A stretch of 51,727 bases of DNA from the NCBI GenBank assembly GCA_002450155.1, contig DJYO01000024.1, positions 1 to 51,727 of the forward strand, given 5' to 3'. This document shows, piece by piece, positions 1 through 8,312 of the stretch. A program made the translations under genes and the position numbers. Under the pieces are notes generated by a model that had not been told where the DNA came from, did not search any database, and saw nothing but the letters and a program-made list of their open reading frames with translations. The stretch is from Mageeibacillus sp. UBA6976 (lineage in GTDB: Bacteria > Bacillota > Clostridia > Saccharofermentanales > Saccharofermentanaceae). Each line of letters opens with the position of its first letter. The stretch's first letter is position 1.

Positions 1-206
1 CTGTCACGATAATAGGCAAAAAAAACAATATCATCAACCATTTCCAGTTCCAATATATCATCTATTATTTGATTAATCTCCTCTTCTAGTATTTCATCAT
101 CAAGATGACGATAACCCTTTACATATGTGTGGTTAGCAACACCACATGCAGTCAGTTGAAATACTACTATTATTACGATCAATATGAGTATCTTCGCTTT
201 AATCAT
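1..206 (-). CDS. Lipoprotein, 5' part only (runs off the window)
   Basis: The first 68 codons are visible. They begin MIKAKILILIVIIVVFQLTA followed by a lipobox cysteine (LTAC), so this is a type II signal peptide for an extracellular membrane-anchored lipoprotein. The rest seen is acidic and charged (DDEILEEEINQIIDDILELE), with no recognisable domain. An AGGAG ribosome site lies 8 nt before the ATG. The gene follows the large surface-protein gene by only 11 nt on the same strand, so the two are probably co-transcribed and may work together at the cell surface. Function unknown. Confidence 0.75.
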   Translation of the reverse strand, partial: MIKAKILILIVIIVVFQLTACGVANHTYVKGYRHLDDEILEEEINQIIDDILELEMVDDIVFFAYYRD

Positions 207-217
207 TTATCGGTCTC

Positions 218-3200
218 CTAAATCTCTCTTATATGTATAATACCATTGCCATAGTTGAGACAATTTGTGTATGCCACGTGATTAATAACAAACTCAACAT
301 ACTCCCGATATGAAACATACTCTTCTTTTCCATTATTTGATACTCTCAGGTAGTATTCATCCTTGATTGCATCATAAACTACTCCTGTTACAGTAAAATA
401 GTGTCCGGTAGCATCTATCTGATACACGGTATTAAGCTCTCCATCATCTTTTTCGAAGATATAGAATTTAAGCCAATTATCATTCTCATCGTTATCATAA
501 ACGTTTATTATAACAGGGTATCCGTTCCTTATCATACTCTTAATGCTTTGTAAAAACGGATCGGGATTCAATGGATCAATTACCTCAAAATCGACAAAAC
601 AATACCTTCCATTTTGTCTTAGTATTTCTTCTACATTAATAGCAATTGATCCAAAGAAAACTCCTATTGGTGTTGCCCCACATCCTAGTGTGCAATAAGC
701 CTGGTGCACCAAGTCATAATAGTCTTCATAACAGTATTGTGCTATACCATTAGTAAAGTAGAGTCCAATGTCATTATATGCGATAAGACCGCACCCATGT
801 TGTTTTATGTAGTGATCAATGATATATTCGTTTGTTTGTTCATCTGACCATTCTGATGACTCTGTAACAAACCAATTTTGGTTCCCTCCAATACTTATTT
901 CACCGACACTAGATCCCGGGAACCCACATACTCCTGTATAGTAATAATCCTCGTTATCTATTATTTCAAAACCCCTTCCTTCAATTCCTATCGTTCTTAT
1001 ATCGTTCCTCTTGGGGCGTGGATCTTTATTGTCATTATAATAATCCCTATCTGTATCCGTTTGCGTTGGATCTGAATAATAAGCGAACAAATAATAAGTA
1101 CCTGTTGTTTGGGGTACGAACCACCCTAACATTGTACTTATATACGGTATGTCTGGATTGAGCTCAACCACACGGTTGCCATTGTCTTCGTATATTCGAA
1201 CAGTATACATCGTTCCAAGCTCTTCGCCATCAGACAATGTATCTCCATCTGAATCATAGCCAATTGCATGACCATCATCACCGATCGTAGGATCGGTTAA
1301 TGTGTAGACTATTTCGCCGTTAGAAAGCTGAATGCCTTGTTCTTCCATGAAATCGGCTACGCCATCTTTATCTATATCTGACCAGTCTTCAGTTAATCCG
1401 CCGTAATTAGAATAAAACTCGTCCCATATACTATTCCCGTAATCTCCATAGTTATAAAAATACCCACCTATATTGTTAGCAAACTGTTTGCCATGGGCAT
1501 TCGGAGATAACTGATCTCTGTATTCCGTTGATACAACTGTAACTCCGGAAAAACAACTTTCATTCATGAGCCCACTACAGAGCAAAGACTGATAGTCTTT
1601 ATCTGTATCAGCCGTAATAATTATCAGCTGCTTTTCATTGTTAATTTCTCCATATGCATCCTTCAGACATTCATACATTCCAGTTCCTGCTCGTAATGCC
1701 TGTTCATAAGAACCGTAATTTCCTCCAGAAACTCCATGAATATAATTCCAAGTTACGCCATCCAAAAAATCGCTGACATCGTTGCCTTCTGAAACTTGCC
1801 AATAGATCAATTCACGGGGATTCGGATCTGATGAAAAGAAACCTGTTGCTATCCTGTCGCCACTTCGCATGTGTCCTGCAAAATCGTATAACAGTTCAAG
1901 AGCCTGATACTTTTGATCAAATGAAACTGATTTATCAAGTACAAAAATATAATCAAATGTCTTTTCCTTCATTGGAATACTGTACTCAATTGGCTCTATG
2001 TTATTCCATACATCCAAGTCTACAACCACATATGTGCTAAAATGATCTACCGCCAATGTAATTGTGTCATTAACCGTATCTACAACTGCTTGGTCTTGAA
2101 TAATATAAAGACCGTGTTCCTCATCGTACCAAAGGATTCCAAGGTTCTCTTCATGTGTATTATTCAATTGTGATTCATTGTAGTGAATAACAATGGTTGC
2201 TTCTGTAAATGTTTCTTCACATTCAAACCCGATCGGACTTCCTAATCTGCCCACAACACCCGTGGAATAAACATCAATATCATAAAGATCATCTATAGTC
2301 AAAACCCTGTCTATCCTGTTAGCAAGACTAATACTGACATCAACACTAGTTATAAACGGATCATCTTGATTGCTGATCTGTTCACTTGTTGTCTGAAGAA
2401 GTCTGATATTGCCATCAGCCGGATCATTTGGATCTTTTCCTATGTATATTTCATCTCCATCGGATATGCCGTCTTCATCAGTATCGTACAACAATGGATC
2501 TGTATCATATGTATTGACTTCTTCTCCATCATATAGTCCGTCATAATCCGTATCAGCTTGAGCTATTTCGGTTCCTATCGTCAATTCATAGATATTGGAC
2601 AAACCGTCGCTGTCAAAATCTTCATTGCCGTCATTTATCTGGTCGCCATCCGTATCAGGTTCGTCGGGATCATATCCGAGCACAACCTCTATTCCATCTG
2701 GTATACCATCAGAATCAGAATCCGGATCGTTAGGATCGGTTCCTATTTCCAACTCATATGTATCGGGTAAATAATCCTCATCAGAATCAGTACTATAATC
2801 AGGAGTCGGTGTAGGAGTATCAGTTACAGTTGGCTCACTTGTGGGTATCGGCGTTTCCGTTGGCGTAGGCGTCACTGTAATAGTAGGCGATGGAGTGTTT
2901 GTCGGTGTTGCCGTTGGAGTTTCTGTTGGTTCTTCGGTCGGTGTCGGGGTGTCAGTAGGAGTAGTTGTAGTTTCTGCTGTGACAGTGATAGTATCACTGT
3001 CTAATACGAAAGTTCCGTAAGGAAGCTCTACATAGGCTTCCAATGTATATGGTCCTTCAGAGCTGGTATTAAGGTTATATCTGATCGGATCTTCTTCGTT
3101 AACGGGAATCGTGACCTCTACATTGGTTCCATTAAGTCTATAGAGGATCTCATATACATTATCCTGTGGTATCTCTATCGTGAAGTATGCTGTCTGTCCT

Positions 3201-4456
3201 TCAGTTACCTGACTGCTTGATGCTGTTACTGTTACCTGCGGAAACTCCTGTACTAACTGTAAGTCCGTAGGATCAGCAGTAACATTTAGGATAGAACCGT
3301 TATAACTGAACTTATCAGCTACTATTCTTCCGTTCAGTGTAGTGTTGTAAGCATTAATAGAGACTCTGCCGTTAGGTGCATAGAGGATACCGTTTACTTC
3401 TATCTGTGTTCCGTTGATAGTGATGTTTCCTTCTTCGGAATACAGAAGTATCCTTCCGGTGGCCTCTTCTCCTGCATTAAGAGAGTTTACGTTATAAGTG
3501 ATATCACCATGCGCTACTATAACTGCATCGCCGGTAAACTCTGCTCCGTTTATGGTTATGCTTCCATTTGTATAGTAGTAACCATTAGCTATTACGCTGT
3601 CCTGAGCTGTAAGGTCTGTCTCAGATATAGAAGGCATATCGTCTTCTTTAGCAAAGATAGATAAAGACCAATCAGGCATTGTTAAGGGCTGTATATGTTC
3701 TTGGGCGCCTGTCATGGAGGTTTTCCAGCCTGAAGGATTTACGATACCTACTGTTCTGGCAAAACCAGTCATGGTCAGTTCTGAACCCTGATACAGAAAG
3801 TCCTTACCTGAATAGACATCTCCTACGATATTGGACTTCCAGCCTTGGAATACGAAATCGTCTGTTGTACTTGCAGAGAAGATAGCATAAGGAAATACTT
3901 CAGTCTGCTCTTCAGACGGAGTAGGAGTTACTGTGACTGTAGGCGTGTTTGTCGGCTCTTCAGTCGGTTCATTTGTAGGCGTAGGTTCTTCTGTAGGAGT
4001 CGGTGTCGGAGTCGGTTCATCTGTAACTATATTTACAAGAGATATTGAGATCGGTGCTGCAGGTGCCTCTTCACTGCCCGTTACAATCATGCCAAATGAA
4101 CATGTTGATCCGGCAGTAATAGCTGTATTACTTGTTATCGTAATCTGTTCTGAAGATCCGGATGTTGAATTATTTGCATTCCATATGTCTGTCACTGTTA
4201 CTTCGTCTGCATAAGTAATAGCTATAGTCCAGGATAAGACATTATAAGCTGACTCATTAGTAACTGTGTACTGCCCCTGTGTATTGCATCCCCAAGTCGA
4301 ATTCTGGACATACTCAATGCTTAATGGTGAACAGTTATACTCTCCATGAGTAAGGGGATCAGCATGCAGGAAACCGATCGGCAAGGTGCTGATGGTTATC
4401 ACCAATGACAATAGTATTGATAAGATTTTTGTTACGCGTAACTGATAGATGGGCAT
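218..4456 (-). CDS. Large secreted multidomain surface protein: CBM2-like, Ig-like, Ca-binding repeats, VWA, C39-like peptidase
   Basis: A 1412-aa exported protein. The start MPIYQLRVTK is chosen because GGAGG lies 9 nt upstream; the open frame extends 23 codons further without a ribosome site. Approximate order: signal peptide (1-32); a CBM2-like domain (about 38-145, paired Cys, WNANNS, AGSTCSFG); a Pro/Thr/Glu linker; a beta domain with repeated NITINGTQIEVNG / GRVSINAYN motifs like those of clostridial polymer-forming or anchor domains (about 190-400); an Ig/CalX-like domain; a second PT linker; thrombospondin type-3-like Ca-binding repeats (DSDSDGIPDG and variants); a VWA domain with MIDAS-like DKSVS (about 800-990); another Ca repeat (DSDGDTLSDGEE); and a C-terminal papain-like C39-type domain with GCGATP (Cys), GHYFTVTG (His) and SNNG. 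Adhesion plus proteolysis or self-processing is an inference. No sortase motif or transmembrane anchor is visible at the C-terminus. Confidence 0.85.
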   Translation of the reverse strand: MPIYQLRVTKILSILLSLVITISTLPIGFLHADPLTHGEYNCSPLSIEYVQNSTWGCNTQGQYTVTNESAYNVLSWTIAITYADEVTVTDIWNANNSTSGSSEQITITSNTAITAGSTCSFGMIVTGSEEAPAAPISISLVNIVTDEPTPTPTPTEEPTPTNEPTEEPTNTPTVTVTPTPSEEQTEVFPYAIFSASTTDDFVFQGWKSNIVGDVYSGKDFLYQGSELTMTGFARTVGIVNPSGWKTSMTGAQEHIQPLTMPDWSLSIFAKEDDMPSISETDLTAQDSVIANGYYYTNGSITINGAEFTGDAVIVAHGDITYNVNSLNAGEEATGRILLYSEEGNITINGTQIEVNGILYAPNGRVSINAYNTTLNGRIVADKFSYNGSILNVTADPTDLQLVQEFPQVTVTASSSQVTEGQTAYFTIEIPQDNVYEILYRLNGTNVEVTIPVNEEDPIRYNLNTSSEGPYTLEAYVELPYGTFVLDSDTITVTAETTTTPTDTPTPTEEPTETPTATPTNTPSPTITVTPTPTETPIPTSEPTVTDTPTPTPDYSTDSDEDYLPDTYELEIGTDPNDPDSDSDGIPDGIEVVLGYDPDEPDTDGDQINDGNEDFDSDGLSNIYELTIGTEIAQADTDYDGLYDGEEVNTYDTDPLLYDTDEDGISDGDEIYIGKDPNDPADGNIRLLQTTSEQISNQDDPFITSVDVSISLANRIDRVLTIDDLYDIDVYSTGVVGRLGSPIGFECEETFTEATIVIHYNESQLNNTHEENLGILWYDEEHGLYIIQDQAVVDTVNDTITLAVDHFSTYVVVDLDVWNNIEPIEYSIPMKEKTFDYIFVLDKSVSFDQKYQALELLYDFAGHMRSGDRIATGFFSSDPNPRELIYWQVSEGNDVSDFLDGVTWNYIHGVSGGNYGSYEQALRAGTGMYECLKDAYGEINNEKQLIIITADTDKDYQSLLCSGLMNESCFSGVTVVSTEYRDQLSPNAHGKQFANNIGGYFYNYGDYGNSIWDEFYSNYGGLTEDWSDIDKDGVADFMEEQGIQLSNGEIVYTLTDPTIGDDGHAIGYDSDGDTLSDGEELGTMYTVRIYEDNGNRVVELNPDIPYISTMLGWFVPQTTGTYYLFAYYSDPTQTDTDRDYYNDNKDPRPKRNDIRTIGIEGRGFEIIDNEDYYYTGVCGFPGSSVGEISIGGNQNWFVTESSEWSDEQTNEYIIDHYIKQHGCGLIAYNDIGLYFTNGIAQYCYEDYYDLVHQAYCTLGCGATPIGVFFGSIAINVEEILRQNGRYCFVDFEVIDPLNPDPFLQSIKSMIRNGYPVIINVYDNDENDNWLKFYIFEKDDGELNTVYQIDATGHYFTVTGVVYDAIKDEYYLRVSNNGKEEYVSYREYVEFVINHVAYTNCLNYGNGIIHIREI

Positions 4457-4495
4457 AACTAAACACCTCCGCATATCATGCAAAACTATGAGTTT

Positions 4496-4525
4496 AATAT
4501 AGGTGTTTGCTTTTTTTATTATCAA
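4496..4525 (-). promoter_or_regulatory. Candidate sigma-A promoter of the surface-protein gene
   Basis: On the minus strand TTGATA (4520-4525) and TATATT (4496-4501) are separated by 18 nt, about 40 nt upstream of the chosen ATG. It is an acceptable but not perfect match. Confidence 0.4.
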
Positions 4526-4630
4526 TCCGTCTGACGACTTTTGCAGATATTTGGCAGATTTTGCATTAAACGCCTTGTATCATCCAAACTCTTAAGAACG
4601 GTCTGCTGCAAATCATATTAGAACTACAGT

Positions 4631-4660
4631 AATAATAACAGGAGACCTTCGGCCTCCTGT
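4631..4660 (-). terminator. Terminator of the serpin gene
   Basis: Inverted repeat ACAGGAG/CTCCTGT, extended by two pairs after one mismatch, with a 3-nt loop. It is followed on the minus strand by the T-rich stretch TTATTATT. It lies 40 nt past the serpin stop. Confidence 0.7.
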
Positions 4661-4700
4661 CAGATGATCATGGACTTATATCGTTTAGCTCAAACTCAGC

Positions 4701-5972
4701 TTATTCGCTCAGGTTATTTACAGTTCCAACGAATACCGGCATGTTTGTTGATGTCTCGATAATGACATAAGCAAAGGGCCTGTCGCAATTGATCTCCTTG
4801 GTCTGTTCTATCATACATGCACCATCTGTCAAAACGATCGCTGTAGCAGCTGCAGCTCTGGTGCCCTCTTCGGTAACGCTGATATGTGTGTTGTGTATTA
4901 CCTGATCTATATACAGGTCAGAAGGATCAGCTATTCTTGAAAAGTCTGCTTCATCCGGATCAAAAGGAACCTCTGCTCCCATGTCGATAAGGACAGGCTT
5001 GAGCTGAAGAGAATAATCGTATTCAAACTCCGGCATTCTGACAGTGACCTGCTCTTCTGTTTCACTATTCATAAACTCTTCGAAGTCGCTGCCTGTAAAG
5101 CCCGCCAGAAACTCATTTGCCGAGATCTCAGTGTCCTTAGGCAGTATGGCTACAAAAGCATACTCTCCACCCTCATAAAGCTTGGCAAACCCTATGGCAT
5201 CTTCTGTCTCATAGTAAGACTGCATCCTGTCTTCCAGCATTGTTACTTCGATGCTCTCTCCACTGTAATCTGTGAATACTCCGGGATACGATTCATTGAA
5301 GGCTGCATCCCACTCTGCATCGAAGGCGATGGCGTTTGCTACAACCATAGCTGTGCTTGACGGGAGCGACTTTATCATATCTTCGATCATGCCGTCTGTA
5401 TTATCGCTGATCCACTCATTTATCCTGTCTTTTGTCTCATCGTCAAACGCCTCTTCCCTTGCCTCGGCCCGGAACACCTCAGACACGTAGTCAATATAAG
5501 AACTGTTCATACGGTCACCCAGAACAAGAGTGTTGTTCCATATGGCGTTGGCACAGGCAAATTCCACATCCTGCGAATTGTTGATCCTGTCCATAAGGTT
5601 TGCGGCAAAGGCCTGCTGCACAAGGGGATCCTCTCCCTCAGCGAAAAGATCCGTCAGCTGCTCTAATGTGCTTCCGTTCGCACCGGCTGCCACAACGTCC
5701 ATTGCCATCATGACCGATGTCGGAGATACCATTACATTTTCCGCACCTGCGCCTGAAGCCACATTTGACATGAGCTCAAATGCATATCTGTTGTATTCGC
5801 TTATAAGATAGTCTTCGTTAGTAAGTTCTGTCCCTGCAACATCCTCATACTTAAAAGGGATCTCCTTGGGTTCCTCATCCTCTGCAGGCGCCTTTACTGC
5901 CGGAACAGCGCATCCGGTTGCAAGAAGCACCGTTGCCATAGCTCCTGTCATTACCTTTAGCAAACTCTTCAT
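4701..5972 (-). CDS. Serpin-family protease inhibitor, lipoprotein
   Basis: 423 aa with a lipoprotein signal (LLATGC, Cys about 21) followed by a full-length serpin fold. Visible hallmarks are the inhibitory hinge EEGTRAAAATA with small residues, the reactive-centre loop after it, and the C-terminal signature DRPFAYVI. Counting from the hinge Gly (P15) puts P1 near the Gly of LTDGA, but loop length is uncertain, so the target protease cannot be named. It probably protects the cell surface from host or self proteases, as shown for some gut bacterial serpins. GGAGG precedes the ATG. The gene is monocistronic, with its own terminator and an ECF-type promoter identical to that of the nearby sigma factor operon. 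Confidence 0.92.
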   Translation of the reverse strand: MKSLLKVMTGAMATVLLATGCAVPAVKAPAEDEEPKEIPFKYEDVAGTELTNEDYLISEYNRYAFELMSNVASGAGAENVMVSPTSVMMAMDVVAAGANGSTLEQLTDLFAEGEDPLVQQAFAANLMDRINNSQDVEFACANAIWNNTLVLGDRMNSSYIDYVSEVFRAEAREEAFDDETKDRINEWISDNTDGMIEDMIKSLPSSTAMVVANAIAFDAEWDAAFNESYPGVFTDYSGESIEVTMLEDRMQSYYETEDAIGFAKLYEGGEYAFVAILPKDTEISANEFLAGFTGSDFEEFMNSETEEQVTVRMPEFEYDYSLQLKPVLIDMGAEVPFDPDEADFSRIADPSDLYIDQVIHNTHISVTEEGTRAAAATAIVLTDGACMIEQTKEINCDRPFAYVIIETSTNMPVFVGTVNNLSE

Positions 5973-6006
5973 GTATATGTCCTCCGATCATATCTTTGAT
6001 ACCTAT

Positions 6007-6035
6007 AATACAGGTCGCAGGGGCATATTGTTGCA
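6007..6035 (-). promoter_or_regulatory. ECF-type promoter of the serpin gene
   Basis: On the minus strand TGCAAC (6030-6035), 17 nt, then TGTATT (6007-6012), 34 nt before the serpin ATG. The 12 defined bases and the spacing match the promoters at 8190-8218 and 42082-42110 exactly. The shared form is TGCAACA-N16-TGTATTA. Confidence 0.75.
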
Positions 6036-6054
6036 GGGAGCAATATTTTTTAAT

Positions 6055-6085
6055 ACTAAAACGGTCCCGGAGGCTCCGGGACCGT
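6055..6085 (-). terminator. Terminator of the sigma factor operon
   Basis: A GC-rich stem, ACGGTCCCGGAG paired with CTCCGGGACCGT, followed on the minus strand by TTTTAG. It lies just past the stop of the zinc-ribbon/Yip1 gene. Confidence 0.85.
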
Positions 6086-6113
6086 GGGTGATCATGACTT
6101 CGTCAATTGCATA

Positions 6114-6866
6114 TCAGAAGAGGTAAGAGATAAACATTGTCACACCGATGCAGATGGCGTTGACATAGACTCTCTTGTCGCTCTCGAGCTTAAGCTCATT
6201 TCTTGTTCCCTCGTAGAGCATAAGAACAAGATATGCTGTTGCCATAACTCCTACTGCACTGCCGAGGTTGCCCCAGATGAGTGAGATGAAAGGTACTACA
6301 AGCACCTTTACAAGATAGCAGGGCGCTACAGCCATAGATGCAATAGAAAGGAGTCTCGGGTAACTGTATTTCTCATGAATGACAGAACCTGCAATGTAGT
6401 AAACACCTGCCATACCGAATGTAAGGATCGCAAACATTGCAAGGCCTCCAAAGAAGCTCAGGAAGAAATAACCGAAGCTGAAGAGGCCAAGTATGCTGCC
6501 CGAGGCAGATCTTGTGACAGTCCTTAAGATCGTGAGAGCAACGATAACGATAGCAGCGAGGATAGCTGAATTGGCAAAATCGTTATACTTCTCAGCCTCA
6601 ATGACCGTGCCTGAGAATGGCTTTATAGCCGCATTAAAAAGTGTCTTGAAGAACTGGTCAAACGGGAGGATAGTGCTCTCTTTCTTCGGCTTGGGTTCTG
6701 CATTTGATTCTACTGCCGCTGCAGCTGCCATACCTTCCTGCTCTGCAGTATCTACAGCTTCGCCTGCAAGATCTGCGCTGCTGTCGTACTGAGGAAGGCT
6801 GGTTCCGCACTCAGGGCAGAAAGTCGCACCTATTCCGTACTCTTTACCACAATTGGGACAATTCAT
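6114..6866 (-). CDS. Zinc-ribbon and Yip1-type membrane protein
   Basis: 250 aa. The N-terminus is a zinc ribbon (CPNCGKEYG then CPECG, four Cys at about 3-25). A low-complexity Ala-rich and charged linker follows, then about five hydrophobic segments (roughly 95-250) of the Yip1/DUF1282 type. AGGAG precedes the ATG. It starts 33 nt after the anti-sigma-like gene with no intervening terminator, so it is the third gene of the sigma factor operon. It may help sense or relay an envelope signal; the exact role is unknown. Confidence 0.8.
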   Translation of the reverse strand: MNCPNCGKEYGIGATFCPECGTSLPQYDSSADLAGEAVDTAEQEGMAAAAAVESNAEPKPKKESTILPFDQFFKTLFNAAIKPFSGTVIEAEKYNDFANSAILAAIVIVALTILRTVTRSASGSILGLFSFGYFFLSFFGGLAMFAILTFGMAGVYYIAGSVIHEKYSYPRLLSIASMAVAPCYLVKVLVVPFISLIWGNLGSAVGVMATAYLVLMLYEGTRNELKLESDKRVYVNAICIGVTMFISYLF

Positions 6867-6899
6867 ATAACATACTCTCCTATATAGATGATAAGAGGA

Positions 6900-7580
6900 T
6901 TATAACATATCTTTTATAATGTCCATGAGTTTGATCTGCCACTCATCCTCAGATGCGGGAGAGGAGCTCCTTGCAATGTAGACCGAGCCGTCTATTTCCC
7001 AAACAGCTTCGTAGTAGAGTTTTTCTTCATCTGCTCTGTCCCTGAGCAAAACATTAACATTCAGGATATCTGTCCAAAGGATATTATCTGACTTGTTCAA
7101 ATAGTCCTCGATACTGCCGTTTCCTTCGGTTATCACCAGATCTGAAGCTTCCTGGCGCAGGCTGTTTTGGGCATCTCCGGAGGTAGCTGCGCCTTCAGGT
7201 GTATAGAGCATGGGGTCGTCCGGCTTAGTGTCTTCCTCTTCGCACCCTACAAAGGAATCTATCTCATCCGATATCTCGGCTACAGTTGTGGCAGCAACTG
7301 CAGCCTCGGTTGCGTTGTCTTGGGCTGATGCTCTCTTGTATTCAGGCGCCATCTGATGTGCAAATCTCGTAGCGATAAATACGGCAACTCCCACGACAAG
7401 TAATCCTGCCACTGCATAGGATGCTATTAATATAGGAGATATCCGGGCTTTCTTCTTAACCGGGAGGGGCACAGCAGGCGTATCGCCGATATGCTCAAAG
7501 ACGTTATCAAGAACGCGCTTTCTCATATCGTCGTCAATGGTGATATGACTCATGAATTCGTTATACTTATTCAAAGTCAT
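6900..7580 (-). CDS. Putative membrane anti-sigma factor
   Basis: 226 aa. A cytoplasmic N-terminal part of about 45 residues (MTLNKYNEFMSHITIDDDMR...) is followed by one transmembrane helix (about 48-72, ISPILIASYAVAGLLVVGVA) and an exported C-terminal part of about 150 residues. It overlaps the sigma factor gene by 14 nt, so it is translationally coupled, and it has the topology of ECF anti-sigma factors. No ZAS zinc motif (HxxxCxxC) is present, so the assignment rests on context and topology. The start uses a GGAGG only 3 nt away; an alternative ATG 30 nt downstream has no ribosome site. Confidence 0.7.
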   Translation of the reverse strand: MTLNKYNEFMSHITIDDDMRKRVLDNVFEHIGDTPAVPLPVKKKARISPILIASYAVAGLLVVGVAVFIATRFAHQMAPEYKRASAQDNATEAAVAATTVAEISDEIDSFVGCEEEDTKPDDPMLYTPEGAATSGDAQNSLRQEASDLVITEGNGSIEDYLNKSDNILWTDILNVNVLLRDRADEEKLYYEAVWEIDGSVYIARSSSPASEDEWQIKLMDIIKDML

Positions 7581-8160
7581 CTGCCTCCTTCAGTATCTCC
7601 TTAAGTTTCTCTCTTGCTCTCCTGAGATCAGAGCGGACAGTAGATTCCTTGCGGCCTAATATCCCTGCGATCTCAGCAGTCTGATATCCTTCCTGATAGA
7701 ACAGGTGGATAACTTCTCTTTGGGCACCGGGAAGTTTCTTTACTGCTTCCCAGACAAAGGACAGATCCTCTTTGTCCTCTGCTCCCGCTATCTCTTCGTT
7801 CAGTTCCTCTGACTGCCTGACCTTGTTATAGTCAATGCGGTTCTTGGCAAGGTTGGATGCCACGGTGAGAAGCCAGGCTTTGCGGTGCTTCTCGTTCTCA
7901 AAGACAGGTCTGGTGGTGACAAACTTTATGAGCGTCTCCTGCAGAATGTCCTCGGCATCTTCCATGTTGTGCAGATAGGAATAGGCCAGACGAAGTATCG
8001 AATTACCAAGCTCGTCCATTATCTGTCTTGTCTGATCCTCTAAGATCTCCCTGTCAGATAAGGCATCGTCCCGGCTCACCTGCACAATGTCCGTATCGCC
8101 CGAGATAAGCATCAAGCCTATCTGAACAAACCACGGTAATCTCAAGCGCAGGGTAATCAT
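7567..8160 (-). CDS. ECF RNA polymerase sigma factor
   Basis: 197 aa. Region 2 is seen as LRLAYSYLHNMEDAEDILQETLIKFV, cut here by its key DAEDILQET, then WLLTVASNLAKN. Region 4 carries LPGAQREVIHLFYQEGYQTA and the helix-turn-helix EIAGILGRKESTVRSDLRRA. The N-terminus has about 40 extra residues compared with typical ECF factors. GGAGG lies 4 nt before the ATG. It is the first gene of an operon with the anti-sigma-like and zinc-ribbon/Yip1 genes. Its own promoter matches those of the serpin and the DUF4349 lipoprotein, so autoregulation and an envelope-protein regulon are inferred. Confidence 0.92.
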   Translation of the reverse strand: MITLRLRLPWFVQIGLMLISGDTDIVQVSRDDALSDREILEDQTRQIMDELGNSILRLAYSYLHNMEDAEDILQETLIKFVTTRPVFENEKHRKAWLLTVASNLAKNRIDYNKVRQSEELNEEIAGAEDKEDLSFVWEAVKKLPGAQREVIHLFYQEGYQTAEIAGILGRKESTVRSDLRRAREKLKEILKEADDFE

Positions 8161-8189
8161 GTAGCCTCCGATTATCCGCTTCTGTCCTT

Positions 8190-8218
8190 AATACAGATGA
8201 AGCGGCTGATATGTTGCA
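8190..8218 (-). promoter_or_regulatory. ECF-type promoter of the sigma factor operon
   Basis: On the minus strand TGCAAC (8213-8218), 17 nt, then TGTATT (8190-8195), 29 nt before the sigma factor ATG. It has the same motif and spacing as the serpin and DUF4349 promoters. Confidence 0.75.
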
Positions 8219-8226
8219 GTGCAACA
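8212..8226. promoter_or_regulatory. 15-nt palindrome over the sigma operon -35 box
   Basis: TGTTGCA-G-TGCAACA is a perfect 7+7 inverted repeat. It covers the -35 element of the sigma operon promoter and lies between this operon and the divergent GGDEF-EAL gene. It could be an operator, or two back-to-back -35 elements. The other two promoters of the set lack the palindrome. Confidence 0.45.
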
Positions 8227-8299
8227 GCTAGATTATGCATTAAATTTTTTTGAAAGTAAAATTTCACATTACCTTAATACATTTTTATTTTAGTTCATT

Positions 8300-8305
8300 C
8301 ATAAT
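8300..8305 (+). promoter_or_regulatory. -10 element placing a leaderless start on the GGDEF-EAL gene
   Basis: CATAAT sits 7 nt before the ATG at 8313, and no ribosome site is visible. The -35 region is weak. The spacing matches three other genes of the window that also lack ribosome sites. Confidence 0.45.
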
Positions 8306-8312
8306 AAGTAGC

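Noticed and set aside
2810..2970. Tandem DNA repeat / mobile element in the surface-protein gene
   Set aside because: The repetitive bases encode Pro/Thr/Glu linkers in frame; low complexity at protein level explains it. The same applies to 3915-4025.
5842..5870. Further TGCAACA on the plus strand, a possible fourth ECF promoter
   Set aside because: It lies inside the serpin gene and lacks TGTATT at 17 nt. A similar TGCAACA at 8822 was rejected for the same reason.
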